Shown piece by piece: positions 9,324 through 17,543 of a stretch of DNA of 64,000 nucleotides. The translations under genes were made by a program, and so were the position numbers. The notes under the pieces were generated by a model. The model saw only the letters and a list, made by a program, of their open reading frames with translations, had not been told where the DNA came from and made no database searches. This DNA comes from Chitinophagaceae bacterium (GTDB lineage Bacteria > Bacteroidota > Bacteroidia > Chitinophagales > Chitinophagaceae): assembly GCA_023957575.1 (NCBI GenBank), contig JAMLGU010000001.1:186001-250000 (forward strand). Reading direction: 5' to 3'. Position 1 is the first letter of the stretch. The number at the start of each line of letters is the position of its first letter.

Positions 9324-9560
9324 ATGTCAGACATTGCATCAAGAGTAAAAAAGATAATCGTTGACAAATTAGGTGTTGACGAAGCAGAAGTTACTAATGA
9401 AGCTTCTTTTACCAATGATTTAGGTGCCGATTCTTTGGACACCGTAGAACTAATCATGGAGTTTGAAAAAGAATTCAACATTTCCATTCCTGATGAACAA
9501 GCCGAAACTATCACAACTGTTGGTCAGGCTGTATCTTATTTGGAAGAACACGCCAAGTAA
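9324..9560 (+). CDS. acpP: Acyl carrier protein
   Basis: A 78-residue cytoplasmic acyl carrier protein that holds growing fatty acyl chains on a 4'-phosphopantetheine arm. The attachment serine is S37 in [12 protein letters not shown], followed by an acidic helix II (MEFEKEF). Length and sequence are typical. It is followed by fabF, as in the usual fatty acid synthesis clusters, but an intrinsic terminator lies between the two. Strong expression is expected from the well-formed promoter upstream. Confidence 0.97.
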   Translation: MSDIASRVKKIIVDKLGVDEAEVTNEASFTNDLGADSLDTVELIMEFEKEFNISIPDEQAETITTVGQAVSYLEEHAK

Positions 9561-9624
9561 TGTTTTAAAAGAAGTGATTGATTTTTCGCCAATTTTGGCG
9601 TTGGTGAAAATCAAAATTGAATAT

Positions 9625-9666
9625 ACCGCCTTTGACAGTGGAGTACCATAGCAAAGGCGGTTTTTA
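9625..9666 (+). terminator. Intrinsic terminator between acpP and fabF
   Basis: ACCGCCTTTG (9625-9634) pairs perfectly with CAAAGGCGGT (9652-9661), with a 17-nt loop and a following T-tract (9661-9666). It probably stops or reduces readthrough from acpP into fabF, giving ACP in excess of FabF. A smaller CGCCAA/TTGGCG hairpin precedes it. Confidence 0.8.
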
Positions 9667-9693
9667 TAATTAACCAAACTCGCAGGATTATTT

Positions 9694-10947
9694 ATGGAAC
9701 TGAAAAGAGTCGTAATTACAGGTATGGGAGCCTTAACGCCATTGGGCAATTCAATTGATGAATATTGGAACGGCCTGATTAATGGTGTATCGGGCGCAGC
9801 CCCTATTACTTTGTTTGATGCCAGTAAGTTTAAAACAAAATTTGCCTGCGAAGTAAAAAACTTTGATCCCACTGCCTTTCTGGACAGAAAAGAAGCCAGA
9901 AAAGTGGATCGATTTGCCCAGTTTGCAATAGTAGCCAGCGATCAGGCGATGGCAGATGCCGGACTAAACAAAGAAAATACTAATCCTGACAGATGCGGGG
10001 TGGTTTTGGGCAGCGGTATTGGCGGCCTTATCACCTTTCAAAACGAAGTATCAGATTTTGCCAAAGGCGATGGCACACCAAGATTTAACCCGTTCTTCAT
10101 TCCGAAAATGATTCTGGACATTGCAGCCGGACAAATCAGTATGCGGCACAACCTCAGAGGTCCCAATTTTGCGGCGGTGAGCGCTTGTGCAAGCAGTACC
10201 AATGCCATGATTGAAGCTTATAATTTATTAAGATTAGGAAAAGCCGACATCATTGTTACCGGTGGAAGCGAAGCCGTAATCAGCGAAGCGGGAGTGGGCG
10301 GATTTAATGCCATGAAAGCCATGAGCGAAAGAAATGACGACCCTGCCACTGCCAGCCGCCCTTATGATAAAGACCGTGATGGTTTTGTAATGGGCGAAGG
10401 GTCGGGAATTTTAATCTTTGAAGAACTCGAACATGCCAAAGCGCGCGGCGCAAAAATCTATTGCGAAGTAGCAGGCGGCGGCGCCACTGCCGATGCCTAT
10501 CACCTTACAGCGCCTCATCCCGAAGGATTGGGAGCCAAAAACGTGATGTTTGCCGCACTCGATGATGCCGGAATGAAACCTACCGATATTGATTACATTA
10601 ATACACATGGCACCGCAACCCCTTTGGGTGATATTGCCGAGGTAAAGGCTATTGTGGATGTTTTTGGAGAACACTCATATAATATGAACATCAGCGCTAC
10701 CAAAAGCATGACGGGCCACTGCTTAGGAGCTGCCGGCGTGCTGGAAGCTATTGCCTGCATCAAAAGCGTTATACACAATATAGTGCCACCTACAATCAAT
10801 CATTTTACGGATGACCCGGATTTGGACCCCAAACTGAATTTTACCTTCAACAAAGCACAAGAAAGAACTGTTAATGTTGCATTGAGCAACACTTTTGGTT
10901 TTGGAGGTCATAATGCCTGTATGATAGTAAAAAAATATACCGCTTAA
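9694..10947 (+). CDS. fabF: 3-oxoacyl-ACP synthase II
   Basis: 417 residues. It condenses malonyl-ACP with acyl-ACP in fatty acid elongation. The thiolase-fold Cys-His-His triad is intact: C165 in SACASST, H305 in NTHGTATPLGD and H342 in TGHCLGAAG. The C-terminal NTFGFGGHNAC is also typical. It follows acpP across a terminator and precedes rnc by 5 bp, so fabF and rnc probably share a transcript. Confidence 0.97.
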   Translation: MELKRVVITGMGALTPLGNSIDEYWNGLINGVSGAAPITLFDASKFKTKFACEVKNFDPTAFLDRKEARKVDRFAQFAIVASDQAMADAGLNKENTNPDRCGVVLGSGIGGLITFQNEVSDFAKGDGTPRFNPFFIPKMILDIAAGQISMRHNLRGPNFAAVSACASSTNAMIEAYNLLRLGKADIIVTGGSEAVISEAGVGGFNAMKAMSERNDDPATASRPYDKDRDGFVMGEGSGILIFEELEHAKARGAKIYCEVAGGGATADAYHLTAPHPEGLGAKNVMFAALDDAGMKPTDIDYINTHGTATPLGDIAEVKAIVDVFGEHSYNMNISATKSMTGHCLGAAGVLEAIACIKSVIHNIVPPTINHFTDDPDLDPKLNFTFNKAQERTVNVALSNTFGFGGHNACMIVKKYTA

Positions 10948-10952
10948 TATTT

Positions 10953-11693
10953 GTGAAGTTAATAAAAGGTTTTTTCGGTAATAAATCAGATACATCGCTA
11001 AAAAAAGAGCTTAAAAATATATTGGGCTTTTGTCCTAAAAACCTTCTATTATATAAAACAGCGCTCACCCACCGTTCATTATGCGAAAACGTGGACGAAA
11101 ACAACGAAAGGCTGGAGTATCTGGGTGATGCGGTACTTAGCGCCTTAGTTGCCGATTATCTTTATCGTCGCTACCCGTACAATGAAGAAGGCTTCCTTAC
11201 CGAAATGCGAAGCAAAATGGTGAACCGCCAGCAGCTTAACGAAGTGGCAGTAAAAATGGGTTTGAAAAAAATTGCCAAATACAATAAGCAGGATATTTCG
11301 TTGAAAACCAGCCATATATTTGGAAATACACTCGAAGCCTTAATAGGAGCCATCTACCTTGACTATGGATATAAAAGAACTTACAATTGGGTGGCAGACT
11401 ACATTATTCTTCCACACATGTTTATGGACGAAATAGAATTGAAAGAAATTAACCATAAAAACAAGCTGTACGGCTGGGCAGGAAAAGGTGGAAAGGTGCT
11501 GGAGTTTCTCACTGTTGACGAACACCTCGAAAACGGGAGGCGTTTGTTTACTATTGGAGTGTATGTAGATGGAGAATGTATATCCAAAGGAAAAGGATTT
11601 AATAAAAAAGATGCTTCACAAATAGCTGCTAACCTGGCAATTGAGATTTTGGGTATCAAGAATGACTCGGGCGCTCCCGCCACTGATCAATAA
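10953..11693 (+). CDS. rnc: Ribonuclease III
   Basis: 246 residues. It cleaves double-stranded RNA in rRNA maturation and mRNA turnover. The catalytic signature NERLEYLGDAVLSALVADYL lies at about residues 48-67. Residues from about 175 form the dsRNA-binding domain, ending with NKKDASQIAANLAIEIL. Translation appears to begin at a GTG (10953), 5 bp after the fabF stop; no ATG at the expected position exists. The acpP-fabF-rnc order is common in bacteria. Confidence 0.95.
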   Translation: MKLIKGFFGNKSDTSLKKELKNILGFCPKNLLLYKTALTHRSLCENVDENNERLEYLGDAVLSALVADYLYRRYPYNEEGFLTEMRSKMVNRQQLNEVAVKMGLKKIAKYNKQDISLKTSHIFGNTLEALIGAIYLDYGYKRTYNWVADYIILPHMFMDEIELKEINHKNKLYGWAGKGGKVLEFLTVDEHLENGRRLFTIGVYVDGECISKGKGFNKKDASQIAANLAIEILGIKNDSGAPATDQ

Positions 11694-11703
11694 AGCATAA
11701 AAA

Positions 11704-12294
11704 ATGAAAAGATTCTTAATATTAGTGATAATTACTTCTTTATGGATGGCTTGTTCTGAAAAAAAGAAAGAAAATAAATTTAGCCAGGGGTATGATTATG
11801 ATGTGCATATTATGACAAATATTGCCATGATGCAAAAATCGGTAACAGACATTCAAAAAAAACTAAGAGACAGTCTTCAGGCAGATTCGGCCTTTAAGAA
11901 ATCGCTTTTCATTATCGACTCTCTCAAAAAGGACATTAGCGGTATGCCTGCCTTTAAAAGAAAAACCGATTACCGTAATGCCGCCATTAAAATGAGCAAT
12001 TTTTATAAAAAGGTAATAAATGTGTATTATAAGGATATTATTAAAATATACAGCAACCATAAAAAGGACACAAGTGGTAATAAGTTGATTAATAGGTATA
12101 TAGAGTCGCTAAAGAAAGAAGAAGATTCGCTGGAAAATAAATTTTTGAAAATCAGGTACGAATTTGCCCGAAAAAATAATGTGCCACTCGATGTGGTAGA
12201 TACTACAACCAAAAAACCGGCCGATACATTAAAAAAGAAAACTGTTGATACTATTGAGAAAAAGGCAATTGACACTACTATAAAAGCGTTATAA
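11704..12294 (+). CDS. Putative lipoprotein, coiled-coil rich
   Basis: 196 residues of unrecognised function. A signal peptide (MKRFLILVIITSLWM) ends in a lipobox-like WMACS, so the mature protein is probably lipidated at Cys17. The middle is lysine-rich and helical. The C-terminal 40 residues are low-complexity Asp-Thr-Lys repeats (DTTTKKPADTLKKKTVDTIE). It starts 10 bp after rnc and precedes the left end of the genomic island, so the ancestral neighbour downstream was probably the cysteine desulfurase gene. Confidence 0.75.
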   Translation: MKRFLILVIITSLWMACSEKKKENKFSQGYDYDVHIMTNIAMMQKSVTDIQKKLRDSLQADSAFKKSLFIIDSLKKDISGMPAFKRKTDYRNAAIKMSNFYKKVINVYYKDIIKIYSNHKKDTSGNKLINRYIESLKKEEDSLENKFLKIRYEFARKNNVPLDVVDTTTKKPADTLKKKTVDTIEKKAIDTTIKAL

Positions 12295-12361
12295 TCAGTA
12301 AAAACAATAGGCTCAATCACCGATTTTATAAACTTTTAAAAGAAAGCTATGTTTCTTTATT

Positions 12362-12514
12362 ATGCTTGAACTACCTGTATATCTTGACTATAGCGCTACC
12401 ACTCCTTGTGATAGGCGAGTAATAGATGTCATGTTACCGTATTTCAACCGGTTTTTTGGCAATGCAGCCAGCCGTACGGATAAAACGCGCTTTACGAAAA
12501 CAGAGCATATCTAA
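12362..12514 (+). pseudogene. Truncated 5' copy of the cysteine desulfurase gene
   Basis: The first 38 codons read [28 protein letters not shown], essentially identical in protein to the start of the intact gene at 29684. Twelve of 114 nucleotides differ, and all but two (AGG versus AAA) are third-position or silent changes. After the CGT codon (12473-12475) homology stops abruptly and the frame ends 12 codons later at TAA (12512-12514). About 20 bp of upstream sequence, AAGCTATGTTT and nearby bases, is also shared. It is the left remnant of a gene interrupted by the island, or of a gene whose 5' end was replaced. Confidence 0.9.
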
Positions 12515-12528
12515 TTAAGAATAATGAG

Positions 12529-12536
12529 TAACTTTG
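12529..12536 (+). promoter_or_regulatory. Candidate -7 element for the first island gene
   Basis: TAACTTTG fits TAnnTTTG. It would start a transcript near 12543 with a leader of about 230 nt containing the structured element at 12615-12773. No convincing -33 element is seen. Confidence 0.4.
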
Positions 12537-12614
12537 TACTTAAATAAAATTTTTCATGAAATAAAACGAAATTAAAGTCATATAAAAATATAGCGTTTCG
12601 CTTTAAAAATTCCT

Positions 12615-12773
12615 GTCACAGAAATCGACCAAATTTAGAAGCACAGGGAAGTAAAAGTGGAAACGCCTACGGTAATGCGTGGGCGTTCCTTTTTGCTTTG
12701 TGCTTCGGGTTCTTGGTCGAACCTCTGTGACGAGCTTGGGGAATTAGCCTACGCAGTTTTTTTAATACCGTAG
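12615..12773 (+). promoter_or_regulatory. Rod-shaped structured RNA leader with start-site complementarity
   Basis: Four nested helices form a rod of about 117 nt: GTCACAGA/TCTGTGAC (12615-12622, 12724-12731), CGACCAA/TTGGTCG (12626-12632, 12713-12719), GAAGCACA/TGTGCTTC (12638-12645, 12699-12706) and GGAAACGCC/GGGCGTTCC (12659-12667, 12681-12689, one bulge). The apical CTACGGTA (12667-12674) is perfectly complementary to TACCGTAG (12766-12773), which ends 3 nt before the start codon at 12777. GCGTGGG (12677-12683) pairs with CCTACGC (12748-12754). The two arrangements compete or form a pseudoknot. It could be a regulatory leader or a standalone ncRNA; I do not recognise the family. Confidence 0.6.
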
Positions 12774-12776
12774 CAA

Positions 12777-13727
12777 ATGAAATTGACAAATAAATTACCA
12801 GAGATTAACCATTATGGGAATAGAATTCCTGAAGGAAGTATTTTTTTCAAAATACCTGAAAACATTGGAGAAATAGTTTCCGCTTCAACATCATACTTTA
12901 AAGGACAAAAGCCTTTAACATCTAAAGAGAGAAGTCCTAAATACTTAAAAAATATTGGAATTGCACTTGCGGTATCTTTATTAATCATTCTAATTGGTAG
13001 AGTAGCAAATCCAATATGGATCTCGATTTGGATAGGGATTCCAATTGTCATTGCATTAATTGTATCAAACAGTTCTACAAAATTCAAAGGTGTATGTAGC
13101 TACATAGGAACAAATGGCTTTGCGGAATATTCCTTTTTAAACTCACCTGAGAATATCATAACTAATAATGAAATATCCTTCAATAATGTTACAGACCTTT
13201 TAAAAGGTAGCAAAGTAAGAAAAAGGAATTTTAGCTATGAAGGGACTGATTTCATCTTTCTATGGCTAAATAATGGAAAAGAAGTATTCAAGTTAGAAAG
13301 CACCCATCAGAACAAGAATAATGAACCTGATAAGTATCCATTTGAATACTACTTTATGGCACTTGCAGTTGACCAATGGACAAAAAAACTTGTCAGCCAA
13401 ATGCCAAAGAAACTTCAAGAAGAAGGCTTTCTTGAGTTTGATTTAATAGCAAATAAAAATAGCAAATGGATTAATGTAAAGCATATAAGAATGGGGATTG
13501 GATTTATTGAATTTATATTTTCAACCAAAACCGTAAGATATAATCATGATCAAATCAAAAAAATGTATTTTCAAAATGGTTCATTGTTTATGGAACATAA
13601 AAATTATGAGAAAAAATTATTCGGCTTTATTGAAAAGGGGGATAAAAATAGTATCCCCTTGACAAACCTTTCTAACCAAGCGTATTTCTTTCACACATTT
13701 GAAAAATTAATGGGTTATTCGCTATAA
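12777..13727 (+). CDS. Hypothetical membrane protein, first island gene
   Basis: 316 residues, not recognised. Residues about 58-75 and 80-95 form two adjacent hydrophobic segments (IGIALAVSLLIILIG and WISIWIGIPIVIALIV). They are preceded by a cytosolic N-terminus and followed by a soluble domain of about 220 residues, rich in beta-like segments. No catalytic motif is visible. It begins 3 nt after the complementary segment of the structured leader and precedes the J-like gene by 10 bp, so it is probably in the same operon. The layout (two membrane spans, then a beta-rich domain) would suit a membrane anchor or sensor. Confidence 0.7.
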   Translation: MKLTNKLPEINHYGNRIPEGSIFFKIPENIGEIVSASTSYFKGQKPLTSKERSPKYLKNIGIALAVSLLIILIGRVANPIWISIWIGIPIVIALIVSNSSTKFKGVCSYIGTNGFAEYSFLNSPENIITNNEISFNNVTDLLKGSKVRKRNFSYEGTDFIFLWLNNGKEVFKLESTHQNKNNEPDKYPFEYYFMALAVDQWTKKLVSQMPKKLQEEGFLEFDLIANKNSKWINVKHIRMGIGFIEFIFSTKTVRYNHDQIKKMYFQNGSLFMEHKNYEKKLFGFIEKGDKNSIPLTNLSNQAYFFHTFEKLMGYSL

Positions 13728-13737
13728 ACGTATTTAA

Positions 13738-15471
13738 ATGAATTTAATTAAAAACAATCCATATCGAATACTTGGCTTGCTGGTGGGAGCCTCAGCAGCA
13801 CAATTAAATAAGCATCGCACTTGGATTCCCCAATATATAATTGCGGAAGCTGAAATTCCTATTGAATTTACGGCATATAGTTTTGAGGTATTTGGTACTA
13901 TCCACAGAACAACAGAAAACATAGAAGAAGCTGCATCAAAACTCGATTTGGACAGCGACAAAATAAATGCTGCCCTGTTTTGGTTTTGGAATGGACACCC
14001 AATTACAGACGAAGCTGCATTTGAGGCAATGAAAGAGGGCAATTTTGAATATGCTATAGAAATATGGAGTAGACGAGTTCAAGCTAGATCTATAACAAAA
14101 GGGAATGCGTCTGCGCACCATAATCTATCGACTTTATATTTTTCAGGAGCGCTAAAAGATATGTTTGAAGAGGACGAAATGTTTGAAATTGCTTTAAGCT
14201 TAAAAATAGAGTTTCTTGAAAGTGATTTTATCAAAGAGTTTACAGATCAAATTACTGATGAACATTTTAAGATTACGAAGAAAGAACTTCAATTATTGTT
14301 TCTTGAAAACTTATCGCAAGATGTGGGGTTTAATATTTCCAAATTCTTTGAAGCTGTTTCAAACATAGAGTTTTCCGCTAAACAAGATTTTATGAAAGGG
14401 TTAGTTCAAAAACCCATTTCGCAAATTGAACAACAAATTGAAACAGCAAAAAGCAAACGAAAGGCTAACAAAGCAAATGCAATAAATGCAGGGAAAGAAC
14501 TCTACAATAACGTTGCAAAAGAAATAAACCAACTCAAAAGCATTTTAGGAACAAGCGATATAAAATTTTCATCTATTTCAGATAAGGTTGCCGAAGAACT
14601 ATTGCAATGTGGTATTGACTATTTTAAACATTACAGAGATAGCAACACAGACCCAAGCAGTTATTCAATGGATTTATTTCGCAAAGCGAAAACCCTTGCT
14701 ATTGGTAGCGTTGCGAAGCAACGAATACAAGAAAATACAGAGAACTTGCAGGAATGGATTAACGATAAACCTGAAAGAGATAAACAGAAAAGAATTGCAG
14801 TTGACTTTGAACAACTAAAAAATCTCATTGACAGATATGAAAGTTTACCTGAAACAGTTGCAAATGCAAAACAACTTTTATCAAGTGCAAAACCATATTT
14901 GAATAATGTAAAAAATGCTTTGGGTAGTACAGACGAACTTTATTTAGGACTTAGTTCAAGAATAGGCTCTGATGCACAAGGAATGTGTGTTTCTGAAATT
15001 AACAAACTTCAAGAAAGGTTTGCAAACACTTATGATCCTTCAACAAAAGTTGCTGTAATTTTCACACTCAAACAAAAAGTTGACGAGGCTTGGGAAGTTA
15101 CGAATACTATTTCTGCAATGGATTTGCGTTCTGATTTTAGAAGTCGTGTAAATCAAAACAAAAACTCTTTATCAGGACTTAGAAGCCAACTTTCACAAGT
15201 AACAACAGGAAGCGGACGAAGCAGTTCTTCATCAAGTAGCGGTGGTTGTTATATCGCAACAATGGCTTACGGTAGCTATGAACACCCACAAGTTTTTGAG
15301 TTGCGAAAATTTAGAGATGATTTTTTAGCTAAAACAATTGCAGGTAGAATGTTTATTCAAACATATTATTTCATTTCCCCAAAACTTGTAGAGTTATTGA
15401 AAAACCAAAAGAGCGTAAACACCTTAATTCGTAAAGCGTTGAACCAATTTATTAAAGTAATCAAAAAATGA
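13738..15471 (+). CDS. J-like co-chaperone protein with CFI-box C-terminus
   Basis: 577 residues. The N-terminus, NPYRILGLLVGASAAQLNKH followed by a helical segment ending NAALFWFWNG, matches the divergent J-like N-terminal regions I associate with Hsp70 neighbours in Bacteroidota. No HPD tripeptide is seen. A long helical middle part follows. A Ser/Gly linker (GSGRSSSSSSSGG) then leads to CYIATMAYGSYEHPQ, ELRKFRDDFLAKTIAGRMF and YFISPKLVELL, the layout of the CFI-box C-terminal domain (Cys-Phe/Tyr-Ile-Ala-Thr...). It overlaps the next gene by 4 bp (ATGA) and the Hsp70 gene follows that. I infer it delivers clients to that Hsp70. Confidence 0.75.
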   Translation: MNLIKNNPYRILGLLVGASAAQLNKHRTWIPQYIIAEAEIPIEFTAYSFEVFGTIHRTTENIEEAASKLDLDSDKINAALFWFWNGHPITDEAAFEAMKEGNFEYAIEIWSRRVQARSITKGNASAHHNLSTLYFSGALKDMFEEDEMFEIALSLKIEFLESDFIKEFTDQITDEHFKITKKELQLLFLENLSQDVGFNISKFFEAVSNIEFSAKQDFMKGLVQKPISQIEQQIETAKSKRKANKANAINAGKELYNNVAKEINQLKSILGTSDIKFSSISDKVAEELLQCGIDYFKHYRDSNTDPSSYSMDLFRKAKTLAIGSVAKQRIQENTENLQEWINDKPERDKQKRIAVDFEQLKNLIDRYESLPETVANAKQLLSSAKPYLNNVKNALGSTDELYLGLSSRIGSDAQGMCVSEINKLQERFANTYDPSTKVAVIFTLKQKVDEAWEVTNTISAMDLRSDFRSRVNQNKNSLSGLRSQLSQVTTGSGRSSSSSSSGGCYIATMAYGSYEHPQVFELRKFRDDFLAKTIAGRMFIQTYYFISPKLVELLKNQKSVNTLIRKALNQFIKVIKK

Positions 15472-16361
15472 AGAAAATAATCATATCTCTTTTCCTGTTA
15501 GCAAGCGTAAACACTTTTGCCCAAACAGAAACTTTGACCAAAGAAGATTTGGCTAAAGAATTACAACCGTTAAAAACCAGTATTCAAACCTTGCAGAAAG
15601 AAAATAGCAGTTTAAAAACTAAAATCGGCAATTTGAACATCAAACTTTCTGATGCCAACCAAAGCATTGACAGTTTGCAAATTCAAACGCAAAATAATAG
15701 CAACGCTATTTTGCAAACTGCAAGTCAGTTGGGCGTTAAGATTACCACGACAGAACAAACTGCAAATAAACGGATAGATGAAGTTGGCCAATCATTAAGC
15801 AAAAACTCACTTTACGGAATTATCGTTGTCCTTTCTACAATCTTACTTTCAGGCTTGTTATATTGGTTGTTGAGCAAACGCCAAAAAACAGACAAAAACG
15901 AAGTGGTTAATCAGTTGCAACAAACCAAAACAGAACTCGCACAAGAAGGTGCAAAATTAGAAATGCAACTGTTGGATATAATTGAAAAACAACTCAAAGT
16001 TGCGGATAAATTAAATGCAACGGAATCTACAATAGACCATACTTTTCATAAAAACAGTGCAAATGAGTTACAGCGTATTGCCAATTATACGAATACGCTC
16101 CCAGCCGACAGTCAGGAAGCAATAGCATTACAGGGTTCGTTAGGGAGATTAAGGAATTATTTCAATGCAAGTGATTATGAAATTACAGATTTTACAGGTA
16201 ATGAATATGATGAAAGGATACCAATGAGAATTAGAGAAACCATTTTTGATGATAGCATTGATTTCGGTAAGGAGATAATCATTAAAACTTGGGAGCCTCA
16301 AATAAAATACAAAAATGAAATAATTCAAAAAGCTAAAATAGATACAAAATACAATAAATAA
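15468..16361 (+). CDS. Membrane-anchored coiled-coil protein with GrpE-like end
   Basis: 297 residues. The N-terminus looks like a signal peptide (MKKIIISLFLLASVNTFAQ). It is followed by an extracytoplasmic coiled coil to about residue 115, one strong membrane span (YGIIVVLSTILLSGLLYWLL), then a second coiled coil and a C-terminal beta-type domain. The end reads ITDFTGNEYDERIPMR ... IIIKTWEPQIKYKNEIIQKA. This resembles the small beta domain of GrpE nucleotide exchange factors in layout (coiled coil then beta end). That is inference from position and pattern only. Translational coupling to the J-like gene and a 1-bp gap to the Hsp70 gene support a J/GrpE/Hsp70 set. Confidence 0.65.
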   Translation: MKKIIISLFLLASVNTFAQTETLTKEDLAKELQPLKTSIQTLQKENSSLKTKIGNLNIKLSDANQSIDSLQIQTQNNSNAILQTASQLGVKITTTEQTANKRIDEVGQSLSKNSLYGIIVVLSTILLSGLLYWLLSKRQKTDKNEVVNQLQQTKTELAQEGAKLEMQLLDIIEKQLKVADKLNATESTIDHTFHKNSANELQRIANYTNTLPADSQEAIALQGSLGRLRNYFNASDYEITDFTGNEYDERIPMRIRETIFDDSIDFGKEIIIKTWEPQIKYKNEIIQKAKIDTKYNK

Positions 16362-16362
16362 T

Positions 16363-16796
16363 ATGCGTACAAAAATAGATTTCGGAATAGACTTAGGGAC
16401 TACTAATTCAGCCATTGCTAAAATGGAAAATGGCAAACCTATGATAGTAACAACAGGCAGGGCAGATATTATTCCTTCTTGCGTTGCCATTCAGAATGGT
16501 GGGAGAATTTTAGTTGGCGATAGAGCTAAAACAATCTTTGCACAGGAAAGAGAAAGAGAATTGAGAGATGGTACAAAACCCAATTCATATATCGAATTTA
16601 AAAGGGAAATGTCCAACCCGTTTACCTATCATAGCCCAAATTTGGGTAGAGATATATCACCGGAAGAACTATCTGCCGAAGTGCTGAAAACATTAAAATC
16701 GTTTGTAACAACAGAGAAGTTGAATTCAATTGTTATAACCGTTCCTGCAAAATTCAATATGGCACAAAAACAAGCAACAATTAATGCAGGTAAATT
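16363..16796 (+). pseudogene. Hsp70 (DnaK-like) gene, 5' part, split by IS66
   Basis: Codes for the start of an Hsp70 ATPase domain: FGIDLGTTNSAIAKMENGKP (phosphate 1 loop), then VITVPAKFNMAQKQATINAGK. The reading frame continues into the IS66 end with 13 foreign codons and stops at 16836. Precise removal of 16797-19073 plus one copy of GGTAAATT (16789-16796) joins INAGK to LAGFELVVLLEEPVAAC in frame, giving an intact gene of 850 codons. As it stands the chaperone is cut inside nucleotide-binding lobe I and should be inactive. Confidence 0.9.
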
Positions 16797-16854
16797 GTAT
16801 CCTGTCGGCCAACCCCATATTTTCGGTGCAGTTTGATAAGTTGATATTTGCGGG

Positions 16855-17139
16855 ATGAAGACTAGTAATGATTCTAAGGCAAAAGTTATGCGGCGACATA
16901 TAGAGGCTCAAAGCATCAGCGGGTTAACAGTTACAGAATATTGTGCACAAAACGGAATAGTAAAATCCAACTATTATTATTGGCATAGAAAACTCTCGGA
17001 AAGGAAAGTTGCAGGCTTCACTCCGATTCATGTAGGCAGAGATTTATCCATTGAGGTAACCTACCCCAATGGCGTACAGCTTAGTTTCGTCGGTGAAATA
17101 AATACAGTCACCATCAAAGCACTGGTATGCTGCATTTGA
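16855..17139 (+). CDS. tnpA: IS66 accessory protein TnpA
   Basis: 94 residues. A helix-turn-helix start, VMRRHIEAQSISGLTVTEYC, is followed by YYYWHRKLSERK, typical of IS66 TnpA. The C-terminal half with FTPIHVGR and YPNGVQLSF is also typical. It overlaps tnpB by 13 bp, the usual translational coupling in IS66 elements. Its role in transposition is regulatory or accessory and not fully known. Confidence 0.9.
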   Translation: MKTSNDSKAKVMRRHIEAQSISGLTVTEYCAQNGIVKSNYYYWHRKLSERKVAGFTPIHVGRDLSIEVTYPNGVQLSFVGEINTVTIKALVCCI

Positions 17140-17492
17140 GTACCAGCTGCCGCTATTTTTATTACACTGGTCCGACGGATATGCGCAAGGGGGCTTACAG
17201 CCTCAGCGGTTTGGTGCGTAATGAAATGAACCAGGATGTACTCAGTGGCGATGTATTCATTTTCATCAGTCGGCGGGGTAATAAAATAAAATTGTTGCAA
17301 TGGGATGGTGACGGATTTGCCTTGTATGAAAAAGGATTAGAGCGTGGCACTTTTGAGCGACCGGTATCAGAGCACACCGGCCATCCGATAGCTATCGGAT
17401 ATAACATGACAGCTCATCAGTTACAATACATTTTAAACGGTGTGGTATTAAAAAGTATCCGTTATAAGAAGAGATACAGCCATATTGGCTGA
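17127..17492 (+). CDS. tnpB: IS66 accessory protein TnpB
   Basis: 121 residues. The strongly conserved TnpB pattern is present: YYTGPTDMRKGAYSLSGLV, then DVFIFISRRGNKIKLLQWDG and a GFALYEKGLERGTF segment. It has full family length and no frameshift. It is needed for transposition of IS66 elements. The start ATG lies inside tnpA. Confidence 0.93.
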   Translation: MLHLSTSCRYFYYTGPTDMRKGAYSLSGLVRNEMNQDVLSGDVFIFISRRGNKIKLLQWDGDGFALYEKGLERGTFERPVSEHTGHPIAIGYNMTAHQLQYILNGVVLKSIRYKKRYSHIG

Positions 17493-17543
17493 AACTACTG
17501 CCAATACTGCATTGCAGCCAACTGTTGGCATTCTTATTGCTCA

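Noticed and set aside
12600..12776. Retron msr-msd RNA
   Set aside because: The terminal repeats fit in length, but no reverse transcriptase gene is nearby.
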